Shown piece by piece: positions 1 to 9,300 of a DNA stretch of 64,000 nucleotides. Source of the DNA: Nitrosospira multiformis. GTDB taxonomy: Bacteria > Pseudomonadota > Gammaproteobacteria > Burkholderiales > Nitrosomonadaceae. The position numbers and the translations under genes were made by a program. How positions within the stretch are numbered: the first letter of the stretch is position 1; each line of letters begins with the position of its first letter. The notes under the pieces were generated by a model. That model had not been told where the DNA came from, did no database searches, and saw nothing but the letters and a program-made list of their open reading frames with translations. The stretch spans positions 186,001-250,000 of the forward strand of contig NZ_FOHI01000001.1 of assembly GCF_900111585.1 (NCBI RefSeq). The letters are read 5' to 3'.

Positions 1-1
1 A

Positions 2-562
2 CGACGCTATGTCCAGGATGTGGGGTTTCTTACCATCGAATGGGATTCATATAAGGAGAAATTCAGCCATCGAATGATGCTGAATACACGGCAAGCAGTA
101 AAGATGCTTTATTCAGCCTTCAGAATGTTTGTTGATTCGCCCGAATACGATCCGTTACGGTACGAGAGGCTCTCTTACGGCGAAAGTTTTGCTTTGATAC
201 TTTCCAACGCCTCACTCGATGATCTAGCTGCCACTCTTGTCCGGATGAATGCTGACGCAGCAAAAACCTTCCTTCAAGCCCTTGATGAGGCCATTTATGA
301 CCGACATATGAAGGGGCCGAAGCCGAGCTGGCCAATTGAGTACTTTCATAGAGCAACGGAACCCGTCGAACCTTCGAACCAGTATAACGCCTGGATTGAT
401 CCTGAGTGGGACAACTGGGATATAGAACAACGAATGAATCAATTGAAAGAGTTGTTCAGTTGGAGTGTCAGGAGCTGGCATGGGGAAAATTTGCGTGAAA
501 TGCGATCGAAGTTGATTGAAGATTGGCTGTCGTTACCTGAAGCTGTAGCTGTCCACGATTAA
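2..562 (+). CDS. Hypothetical protein, probably 5'-truncated by the window edge
   Basis: The reading frame is open from base 2, so the gene may begin upstream; the first in-window start is a GTG at base 20 (180 aa). The protein is acidic and rich in Trp, Tyr and Glu, with no signal peptide or membrane segment. I recognise no domain. A terminator-like hairpin follows the stop, so it seems to close a transcription unit coming from the left. It lies just outside the Zorya operon on the same strand, so a defence-island passenger is possible but unsupported. Confidence 0.55.
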   Translation, partial: RRYVQDVGFLTIEWDSYKEKFSHRMMLNTRQAVKMLYSAFRMFVDSPEYDPLRYERLSYGESFALILSNASLDDLAATLVRMNADAAKTFLQALDEAIYDRHMKGPKPSWPIEYFHRATEPVEPSNQYNAWIDPEWDNWDIEQRMNQLKELFSWSVRSWHGENLREMRSKLIEDWLSLPEAVAVHD

Positions 563-587
563 TGTTATTTGAGGGCGCTAATAATGG

Positions 588-635
588 AATTGCGGACTGT
601 AGTCCACCTGTACCGCAGGACCTCAATTATTTTTT
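588..635 (+). terminator. Probable intrinsic terminator
   Basis: An imperfect stem (AATTG-GG near 588, pairing with CC-CAATT near 621-628) is followed directly by a run of T at 630-635. It sits about 25 bp after the stop of the first gene. The inner part has mismatches, so strength is uncertain. Confidence 0.5.
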
Positions 636-757
636 CATGGAACCGAGACTGACACCGAAGTTTTCGATCTCTACCAGCCCACAGAAAGACGTAGGCTCGC
701 TTTTGGGGATAGGAGGATAGGCTGGCGAGGGGATACTGAATTTTCTGGAGATGTTGA

Positions 758-1267
758 ATGGTCTTTGATGAGGAAGATTGGAAGAGAAGATTGGGAAAGG
801 CCCAGACGCAGGAAGAATTATCAGCGCTGATAATGGAGTTGCCGGAAAGAGGGTCTCCTGAGACACAAAAAGAATTCGAAGAAGACGGCAGAGAGTTTTA
901 CTTGCTCGAAGGGAGAACGCCAGTTCGCTGTTATGACGAACGGGAGGTCGATTTCTTCGTTCCAATCTACGACAAGATAGGAAAAGACTGCATACAAGGG
1001 ATACAGATTACAACAATGTTTGTTTTCATGGACCAGCGATATAACGGAAGGACGCATTGGCTTGGAAAAGATGGACCTTTACTTTTTGCGTCGATAATCC
1101 GCCCTACGGTTCTCTCTAGGGGAACGAAGTCGCTTAGCATGCTGTGCGGTACTTACGAGGAAGCCGAACAAATGCATCAGATAGCAGTAGAGCGTGTACG
1201 CACCACCCCGTTTGAGGAACTGGCAAACGTCTATCCGAATATGCATGTGGGTGCAACGATTCGGTGA
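758..1267 (+). CDS. Hypothetical protein, 169 aa
   Basis: ATG start; 169 aa, soluble, acidic at the N-terminus. The first 30 residues look like a short helix rich in E, L and A, followed by a mixed alpha/beta body. I recognise no family. The pattern resembles small immunity-type or SMI1/KNR4-like proteins only loosely, and I make no assignment. It is the last gene before the Zorya operon and shares its strand, but about 630 bp separate it from zorA, so it need not be part of that system. Confidence 0.55.
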   Translation: MVFDEEDWKRRLGKAQTQEELSALIMELPERGSPETQKEFEEDGREFYLLEGRTPVRCYDEREVDFFVPIYDKIGKDCIQGIQITTMFVFMDQRYNGRTHWLGKDGPLLFASIIRPTVLSRGTKSLSMLCGTYEEAEQMHQIAVERVRTTPFEELANVYPNMHVGATIR

Positions 1268-1897
1268 CTATTAAGTGAGGCTATCAGGAACAGTTCACGG
1301 AACCTTGTTTCTACTCCCGAACGTTACGCTGGTCGCGCACTCAGGCTTGTTGAATTTAACAAATAGAGGGCGCAATAAATCTTAACTCGAAATCTTTGGG
1401 GATAACTTGATGATCCCCATCGCTCTAGATTCCCACCTATTACTTGAGCAACAGGGCCGCTTACTGTCGGGGAAATTGCCCGCCATCGAGTACCTGATTT
1501 ACCTTCACTACGATGATTTCCATCGCCTTTTCTTGATTGCATAGAACGTGGTAAGTAGACGCATATATTACGAGCGCGACAAGCAAAAGGAACTGTTTTA
1601 CAGGGACAAGTAATCAGTGTTTCAAAAACGCGGGGGACTAAGGCTGCTTACTGACCTCGTGGAAATATCCATACTCGCTGTTCGGTGTACCTAAGTCCAA
1701 TTGCTGGCTCAAAAATACGCACTTAGAATGACTGCGACCGCGAACACAGGTTCTTTTCCCAATCTGTTCATGGCAAAAGAGTGTGTTTTTTAAGTGTACC
1801 TGCTACTTGCCTTACTTGTTACCACCGATCGAGTATTTGCGAGCGGAATGGATTACAGGTCGACAAGCTGCTCGATTTAAATAGAGAAAAAAAGCAA
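1268..1897. other. Gap before zorA, no gene seen
   Basis: The stretch has no convincing reading frame on either strand. The zorA frame stays open back to 1781, but no good start with a ribosome binding site lies between 1781 and 1898. The Zorya promoter is expected here; I cannot pick clear -35/-10 boxes. Confidence 0.5.
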
Positions 1898-3895
1898 ATG
1901 ACCTGGCTAGCCAACTATCTAGGACATCCCTCTCTTGGCAACATGAGCGGTGTCCCGTTATGGATGTTCATCTTAGTTTTATTTCTGACCATCGTTTTCA
2001 TCCTTGGTTATCTCATCCAAGGCCTACGAGTCTGGTTCCAGCTCTGGTCGCCCGTGCGACGCATTCAGCTTTTCGAAAAAGAGAAACAGCCGGTTAAGCC
2101 CTCCGAGCTCAGAGAAATCTTCCGGTGGGAGCCGCTTAAACACCTTTGGGATGAATATACAGATACGCTGCATGAACTGAAAAAGGCAACAAATGGGACG
2201 CTAAGCCTAACCGAGATTCGGGCAACTGTTCCTGCCGAAACGTTCTTTACTCGAGACGTTCTTGTTGATGGACGCCTGTTTGATGACTTCACTAGACATT
2301 TGCCTGGAGTTCTGACTGGCCTTGGCATCATCGGGACATTCGCTGGACTTCTGGAAGGCTTGGGAAAGTTTGACCCTTCGTCCACCACTACGGCGGTTTC
2401 AGGGCTCGGCCCACTTATGGCGGGCGTAGAGCATGCTTTTATGGTTTCTGCCATTGCTATCTCCTGCGCGATGGGCGTCACTTTTTTTAGCAAGCTTGTG
2501 CTTGCTTGTTTTTACCGTCTCGTCGAGAAACTTAACCACGGTATTGACGCGCTCTACTCGACTGGTGCTGGCGAAGAGTATCTGTCTCGGCTGGTTCAAG
2601 CGTCAGAGAAGAACGAAGCACACACCGCCCAGTTGAAGGACGCGTTGGTCGAGGACCTTACGAAGCTCATGACCAACCTGGTAGACCGCCAGATCCAGGC
2701 GCATGCTGATGCTTCGAAATTACTAGGTGATCGTATCGGCGAAACCATTTCTGGATCACTTGCGGCACCTATAGAACGAATGACTCAGGCGATGGAGCAA
2801 ACTAATCACGGCAACAATGAGGCCGTAACGGGTATGCTGGAAACGATGCTTGCAGGGTTTATGGCAAAACTCGAGGATACGTTCGGAGGGCAGATGCGCG
2901 GCCTCAATGAGCAGATGCAGCGCTCCATGGATTCGATGTCTTTCGTGCAATCAGCATTACAGCAGTTGCTTGCTGATATTGCTAAGGCGAATGAGCAGGC
3001 GACCAATCGGATGAGTGGAAAACTGGAAGATGCTATGAAGCAAGCTGCCTCTAATCAGGCATTACTAACGGACCAGATGAGAGAGTTTGTCACGGAGTTC
3101 CGGAAACTTGTAGCCGAAGAGCAAGACAAGTCTCGGGGAGCCATGGATCAGGCAGTTGCGGCTGTTTTCGAGAAAATCACCCAAGCCGTCGATCAGCTTG
3201 AGGTCGTGCGAATTGCTGCTGCAAGCCAGGAACAAGCACGTGGGGAGCAATTGGCCAATGAAACGAAGCAACTTGTAGGTGGGCTCTCTGATCAGGTAGA
3301 TGCTCTGCTGAACAGGGTTGTTGAACAGATGCAACAAACTCAGCGAAATATTGATCAGCTCAGTAGTGTCTCTTTGCGGGCCATTGATGGAATGAACCAA
3401 GGCGCGTTGACAATGGGTAATGCGGCTCAGCGTTTTGAAACAGCTGGTGGTGCTGTGAGTACGGTTTTTGAACGTTCGTCCACGATAGCTGACCACTTGG
3501 TTACGACCGCGGCTACCCTACAGACCACGGCAAACGCGGTTCGACAAGGGTTCGAACAATACGACACCACCCGCAAGAATGTCGATAGCCAAGTGGCTAC
3601 GCTGACATCCCTTATTGAAAGCGCGAAGAAAGAAGCTGGGCTTTCAAAGGAACTGATGGGAGATTTGGAGCGTATCGTTGAGCAATTACGAAGGGCAGAA
3701 ATGCAGAGCAAGGAGTATCTGGAACAGGTGAACGAGGCCCTTACCAACGCCTTTATGGCCTTTGGTACTGCACTAACAAATCAGCTGAAATCGACAATTG
3801 CGGAGACCGATCGGCATCTGGCAGGTGGGGTAGGGCATCTTAACGGCGTCGTGCAGGAGCTGGCCCATGCAGTTTCACGCATGAAACCAAACTGA
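1898..3895 (+). CDS. zorA: Zorya anti-phage protein ZorA (MotA/ExbB-like channel with long coiled-coil tail)
   Basis: ZorA is the inner-membrane stator-like subunit of Zorya, forming a proton-driven motor with ZorB that senses phage at the envelope. Visible here are a first membrane helix (about residues 17-42), then a MotA/TolQ/ExbB-type channel block with LTGLGIIGTFAGLLEGL near 139 and a second hydrophobic pair near 175-205. About 450 residues of heptad-rich, Gln/Ala-rich helix follow, which is the long cytoplasmic tail typical of ZorA. I chose the ATG at 1898 (665 aa) because it puts the first membrane helix close to the N-terminus; the frame is open to 1781. The stop is 2 bp from zorB. 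The family assignment rests on fold, length and gene order together. Confidence 0.9.
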   Translation: MTWLANYLGHPSLGNMSGVPLWMFILVLFLTIVFILGYLIQGLRVWFQLWSPVRRIQLFEKEKQPVKPSELREIFRWEPLKHLWDEYTDTLHELKKATNGTLSLTEIRATVPAETFFTRDVLVDGRLFDDFTRHLPGVLTGLGIIGTFAGLLEGLGKFDPSSTTTAVSGLGPLMAGVEHAFMVSAIAISCAMGVTFFSKLVLACFYRLVEKLNHGIDALYSTGAGEEYLSRLVQASEKNEAHTAQLKDALVEDLTKLMTNLVDRQIQAHADASKLLGDRIGETISGSLAAPIERMTQAMEQTNHGNNEAVTGMLETMLAGFMAKLEDTFGGQMRGLNEQMQRSMDSMSFVQSALQQLLADIAKANEQATNRMSGKLEDAMKQAASNQALLTDQMREFVTEFRKLVAEEQDKSRGAMDQAVAAVFEKITQAVDQLEVVRIAAASQEQARGEQLANETKQLVGGLSDQVDALLNRVVEQMQQTQRNIDQLSSVSLRAIDGMNQGALTMGNAAQRFETAGGAVSTVFERSSTIADHLVTTAATLQTTANAVRQGFEQYDTTRKNVDSQVATLTSLIESAKKEAGLSKELMGDLERIVEQLRRAEMQSKEYLEQVNEALTNAFMAFGTALTNQLKSTIAETDRHLAGGVGHLNGVVQELAHAVSRMKPN

Positions 3896-3897
3896 AA

Positions 3898-4605
3898 ATG
3901 CTTAGCCGGATTATTCTCAAGCGGGGTGCGAAACCGGAGGGAGAAAGTCCATTCTGGATTTCCTTCTCCGATCTTATGACGGCTCTGATGACGCTGTTTC
4001 TCGTTGTTATGGCAGTTACACTTATTGCTGTAACTAAAAGTGTGACTGCCGAAGAAGAAGCAAAAATTCAGCGAGAAAAGGATATTCGTGAACTCATGTC
4101 TCAAATTAAGGAGGCTTCGCGCGAGTTCAGAGAGGTCAAGGTCAACGAGTCCACTTACCGCATAGACCTTGGGGATGTTGTTCGCTTCGACAGTGGGCGA
4201 TATGACATTCAGGATCGAGAAGCGAAGTTTCTTCGAAAGTACATACCGGTGCTTCTAAAAGCACAGGAGTCACAAGTTGGTCGACGATGGATCCGACGTA
4301 TCGTTGTCGAGGGGTTTACGGATCAGGATGGTACCTACCTCTACAACCTCGGTCTTAGCCTCAACCGGAGCCGCAGCGTGGTATGCGTAATGTTTTCGCC
4401 ACAAAAAGCTGATGAGAAACAGCTTACTGATCACCAGAAGCGCCAGATTCGCGATCTCTTCTTGGTGGGAGGTTATTCCTTCAACTCGGTCCGAGCAAAG
4501 AAGGAGGAAAGTCGGCGTGTTGAGCTGAAGCTGGAATTCTGGGCTCTAAATGAAGACCCTGTCGTCAGCCCACTCATTGAGAATAAAGAGTTTGGCCAAT
4601 GCTGA
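3898..4605 (+). CDS. zorB: Zorya anti-phage protein ZorB (MotB/OmpA-like)
   Basis: ZorB pairs with ZorA, carries the ion-binding aspartate and anchors the motor to peptidoglycan. The 235-aa protein has a single membrane helix at about 24-45, with Asp25 in FWISFSDLMTALMTLF, the position equivalent to the MotB/ZorB channel Asp. The periplasmic part from about 85 onward is OmpA-like, including VEGFTDQDGTYLYN and an LSLNRSRSV segment typical of the peptidoglycan-binding fold. The gene starts 2 bp after zorA and overlaps zorC by 7 bp, so the three are translationally coupled. Confidence 0.9.
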   Translation: MLSRIILKRGAKPEGESPFWISFSDLMTALMTLFLVVMAVTLIAVTKSVTAEEEAKIQREKDIRELMSQIKEASREFREVKVNESTYRIDLGDVVRFDSGRYDIQDREAKFLRKYIPVLLKAQESQVGRRWIRRIVVEGFTDQDGTYLYNLGLSLNRSRSVVCVMFSPQKADEKQLTDHQKRQIRDLFLVGGYSFNSVRAKKEESRRVELKLEFWALNEDPVVSPLIENKEFGQC

Positions 4606-6338
4606 CTTTGCCGTCCATCGAATTACTTACGCATCAGCTTAAAGCTGCTATTGCCTCCATAGATTTTTCTGCAGAAGGGCTGGGAATGTCTCAGCTCGTA
4701 GAGAAGGCCTGTGCTGAATCAGAAAGGCTGTTCCAGGGATATGCGAAAGCCAAACCCTCTAAACAGGATGCGTATGCAGCAGCGCTAGCATTTATGCGTG
4801 GCCAGCAACTTGACATCCGTCAGCTCGATATGATCGCCAGTGCTCTAAGTGAGCCCATACGTGAGCAAGGAGGGGGGAGACCACTCGGTCACCAAAGGCT
4901 CCCCTCTCTACTCAAGCATTACGAGGCGGAAGCAGAAAAAGGAAACCTTTGGCGCCTCACTTGGTACGGGCTACTCAGTTCGTATTTCAGTTTTGAGCCA
5001 CAACGTGCTTTGGATGCAGAACTCTTGGGCTGGGAGCAGCTGCGTTCCCTGTTACACAAAACCTGGCCTCTAGTTGACAAACATGCGGGCGGGAATCTAG
5101 TTCCAGATTGGATTGCTGTTATGCGACGAGAGCCTCAGCTACTTACCAACCAACCGACCGACAAGTATGCCCAAGATTTCCTACAGGGACAAACTGAAGC
5201 GGTTGAGAGATTCGTAACAGATCTAGGTATTCCTCAAACAAGCTGGTTTTGGCATACACTCGTGCTAAGCGCAGTCGGTACAGCAACGAGGGCCAGCGAT
5301 AACGCATTCAGCAACCATATCCCTAGGCTCATCCAGCTCATCGAAGAAAGGCCTGTGTTCAGAGATGAGGCAATCGAGAAAATTCTCATTCGCTACCACA
5401 AGAGTGCTGTAACGCCTGTACATGAGCGCCTGAAGGACTACGTGATTCGCAAGGATGTCTGGAGAAACCCCAAGCTCAAGGCAGCGGGTATCGCCACAGC
5501 TTGGAATCGAGTACCAGACCCAGTCTGGCAAATGGTCCTCGAGTGGGTGAACGAACGCAGCCTTCGAGACTTCTTCGATATCCTCGCAGCCCGCAATGGG
5601 GCCGATGAAGGCCGTTTGTCGTTCTGGTCGAAATACCTGAAGCAAATAACTTGGACACGGCTAATCTTCAGTTCCGATACCTTAATCCTTGCACGCCAGC
5701 AGCAGAGTATTCGAGATCTTATTGCCCGTGAAGAAGGGTCATACGCTACCCTTACTTCGAAGCGAGATGTCGATGCATTCATGATGCAAATAGGAAAATA
5801 CATTGTCATTGAATTCAGTAAGAAGCCAAACGCATGTTACGTGTACTCCTTAGAGAGTCTAAAGTTTGACCGTAACGCAAGGCGTTACTCAGGCACAACA
5901 GATGATTTGGCCTACGGCTTCCATGGGGGAGCGGAGGCGCGCATTATTCACAGAAATGGTTGGCAAAATCAGGCCCGCTATGAGCTTGAAGCTCTTGGGA
6001 TCCGACCTGATACCTTGGCCACTCGGCATGCTGGAGATAACGTGCAACACCCTGGCTCTGCGCAGACTCTCAGGGGGAACTACAGTGAGGCGTCTCTCTC
6101 CTATGGCACAAGCAGGAGTCCTCGACGCGAGCCTCCTGGGACTCCTTTTTCCATGAACGAGCTTGAGCGTTTAGTCGCCCGATATAGAGATGCTCGTATC
6201 AAAGACAGGCGAGGAGTCAGCGGTGGCCGACTGTGGGTCGAAGATCCTTCACAACACAGCACACTTGCAACTCAACTTCAGGCGTATGGTTTCCGGTGGG
6301 GGAATGCGCGCGCAGCTTGGTATTACCCGGAAAGCTAA
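4599..6338 (+). CDS. zorC: Zorya type I protein ZorC (EH-signature domain)
   Basis: ZorC is the cytosolic effector-side protein specific to type I Zorya, with an EH_Signature domain, and is reported to bind DNA. The 579-aa product is soluble and helical. The central block from about 205 to 365 (WFWHTLVLSAVGTATRAS, then DEAIEKILIRYHKSA and FWSKYLKQITW) has the conserved His/Trp/Glu spacing I associate with this family. The last 90 residues are Arg-rich. Gene order and overlap with zorB (7 bp) and zorD (shared A of TAATG) strongly support the call; the domain match itself is from memory. Confidence 0.85.
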   Translation: MLTLPSIELLTHQLKAAIASIDFSAEGLGMSQLVEKACAESERLFQGYAKAKPSKQDAYAAALAFMRGQQLDIRQLDMIASALSEPIREQGGGRPLGHQRLPSLLKHYEAEAEKGNLWRLTWYGLLSSYFSFEPQRALDAELLGWEQLRSLLHKTWPLVDKHAGGNLVPDWIAVMRREPQLLTNQPTDKYAQDFLQGQTEAVERFVTDLGIPQTSWFWHTLVLSAVGTATRASDNAFSNHIPRLIQLIEERPVFRDEAIEKILIRYHKSAVTPVHERLKDYVIRKDVWRNPKLKAAGIATAWNRVPDPVWQMVLEWVNERSLRDFFDILAARNGADEGRLSFWSKYLKQITWTRLIFSSDTLILARQQQSIRDLIAREEGSYATLTSKRDVDAFMMQIGKYIVIEFSKKPNACYVYSLESLKFDRNARRYSGTTDDLAYGFHGGAEARIIHRNGWQNQARYELEALGIRPDTLATRHAGDNVQHPGSAQTLRGNYSEASLSYGTSRSPRREPPGTPFSMNELERLVARYRDARIKDRRGVSGGRLWVEDPSQHSTLATQLQAYGFRWGNARAAWYYPES

Positions 6339-9300
6339 TGGGTCTCCTTGGTCTTTTCCGGCGCAAAAAGAAAGGCGGTTCCACTGCAACACTCACCTCT
6401 GTATGGACTCCACAAGGGATACAAATAAGTTTTGTTTCGCCCTTGGCTGAGGCCTCTCCGGAAGCGCTGCTAGATGCTGTCCATGGAGCACCGGCAGAAG
6501 ATGCGTTACTTGGGGCGTATTTGGCTCAGCTAGCCATCGAGGGGCTATGCCAAATACAAGCCGACACTGTGCTGCTTCCTTGGAAGCAAGTGTACGATCT
6601 CTTGAAGTCTCCTGAGCATGAAGGCGCGATCCAGTTTCTCGCGCTTCCACCACAACGAGCTCTTCGCCCCATCCTAAGCCATGAAGCGAGCCTATCAGAT
6701 TCAAACTTTGAGCTTCATATTGATGGGTGGGTCGAAGACCAAGACCCGGTGATGTTCAGCCAATTACAAGGTGCTGTCGCATTGGTGGATGGTGAATCTT
6801 GCTTGCTGTCAGAAGCCGCCTGGACGATTTCCGATGCTGTTAGATTGTTTGGTCTCCGTGGTCCGGAAATGCGTTCCCAGCATGAGAATGAATTGGCTTG
6901 GGGAAGGATTCGAGCAATGGCGGAAGCCGTGGACGCATTTTACGCAAGTCCATATCTTGAAAGCACGTATGTTCTTACACCGCAAACCCTTAGATTGCCA
7001 TTGATTAAGGAGGAAACATCATTCGGGCGTGTATTCACTGTTTCACCAACATTTGAAGATGCACCTGAGGGATGGCTAAGGGCATTCGATGGATTCAATG
7101 CTGTCCAACCTCATTACGATCTGACACGTGGAGGTAGGGGGCGAATACGCATTGTTATTTCAGAACCGGTTCAGAAAGTTCTGCAAGTCATCAAACGTGA
7201 TATGCCTGGGCGACGTGTTTCAGGGTCCAGGGCAGAGAAGTTTATTCACAATCCTTGGGCTTTCCTTGGAGACGCGGCTCATGAAGTTCTTCGAGAAGAA
7301 GATTTCATGCAGGACAAAGCGGAAGCTGGCGCCGTTGCCGCGATCTTCACTCTTGTACCTCGCATGTCAAATGAGCGTATAGAACACGTCGATTTGGTGG
7401 TAACAGAATCTTTCGGAAATGGCTCATCATGCACAGATGTGAAGAGTTTTGAGAGGGCCATGCAGCTCGAGGAATTCTTGAAGATGCTGGAAACGGCTCT
7501 ACGCGAGGACCGAGAACGTTTCCCATGGAATGAATATGATTTAACGATTGATGCAGAATCAACGCTCCAGCTTGAGCAAGGAATGCAATTGGCTTTCCTT
7601 TGGAGAAACCAGCCTGCCGGGCACATTTCGTTCGAGGATATATATCAGCTGGAAGGTTACAGCAACCGGATCGAAGGGATTGGTGTAGCCAAACCTATCT
7701 ACGTACCCATTCTGCAAAAACCGAACGTAGGGGATGAGAGCAAGCAGGGTTGGTTGCCTGGCGACCTTACCCCCATGGTTCGAGTAATGCTTCAGGGACA
7801 CGAAGGTCAAGTAATAATACCGCTTAGTAAGATTTGGGTAGACGAGTTTGAGAGTCAGATTGTCCGTGCGGAGAGGGCGGGGGTATCCGAGGTCAGAAAC
7901 GAGGCCCTTCCGACGCTCATCTCTACCATTCAAGGGCGCAACCTTGTCGATACTTTCCGAACCATGCTCGGGGTGCAGGACCGAGTAAAAGGAGATGGTT
8001 CATCTAAGCCCAAGAACAAACGTCTCTCTCGCGAAACCTTGCTAGTCAAAACTAATTTTCATGGTGTTGACTATCAGGAAGAGCGTAGGGTGTCGCTCGC
8101 TCTGCCTGAAGGAACTAAAGCACAACTGCCAGTATCGCTGCGAACTAATATTGGGCTAAAGAAGCACCAGTTGAATGGGGTTGCCTGGTTCCAGCACTTG
8201 GTGTCTAAAGCTCCTCATGACTGCCGTGGAGCGCTGCTCGCCGACGATATGGGGCTGGGAAAGACGCTCCAGCTCCTGACTCTATTGGGTTGGTATTATG
8301 AGCAGCATTGCAATGCCACACCTTCAATCATCTTTGCTCCGAAGAGCCTGCTCGAGAACTGGGCTAATGAGGCAAAGAAGTTCTTTACACCGTCTTTCCC
8401 GGAAATCCTGGTTCTATATGCGGACGAATTGAGGGAGCGCAAGCAACCTCCTGGTTTAATAGACGAACAATTGCATTCCAAGGGGGTGGTGGATTTGCTA
8501 AGGCCGCGATGGGTGGGTGACGCGAAAATTATCGTCAGTACCTACGAAGTTCTCATCAGCTACGAGTTCTCCTTAGCTAAACAACCTTTCGCTTTTGTCA
8601 TCTGCGATGAGGCTCAACGTATCAAGACGCCGGGGACCCAAGTGACCTTGGCGGCAAAGAAGCTCAAGGCGGATTTTCGTATCGCTTGCACCGGTACACC
8701 TGTAGAAAACTCCTTAGCTGATCTCTGGTGTCTGTTCGACTTTGTTCAGCCTGGGCTACTCGGGGCACTTGAGGAATTTGGTAAAACTTATCGACGGCCC
8801 ATCGAGTGCGAAACGGAGGAACAGAAGCAAGCTTTGGCTAGACTGCAATCCCTTATAGCACCTCAGACCCTACGCCGCACTAAAGCCGATATTGCTGATG
8901 AACTGAAGAAAAAACTGTTTGGATGGAAAACAGCCCATACCAATGTATTGCGGTTCAAGGAGGGACTGGGGCAGCACGAACGTCTGGAAATTGCTATTTC
9001 AGAATATCAACGCATTCTCTACAAGGGCGGCCTGAAAAAGCTACAGGAAGCAAACAAAGAAATTGATGGGAAAAAGCGAGCACGGCTTTCGTTTGGTGCG
9101 CTTCACTTAATGAAAGCTGTATGCGCAGAACCTTATTGCTTGCCAGGCACAAAATTTCTACCAGAAAAGCTAGGACGTGATGTGCACCTCACTAATTCAC
9201 CTAAGCTGCAATGGGTACTTGAGCAACTGGAGCAAGTCAAAGCGGCTGGCGAGAAGGCAATCATCTTCACTGAATTGCGGGAAGCGCAGGCAGCCTTGTA

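Noticed and set aside
1324-1542. Minus-strand frame upstream of zorA
   Set aside because: No ribosome site, no recognisable domain, low-complexity translation.
2065-2493. Long minus-strand frame inside zorA
   Set aside because: Antisense shadow of a clear channel domain.
5265-5809. Minus-strand frames inside zorC
   Set aside because: Antisense shadows; zorC is coupled to its neighbours and clearly real.
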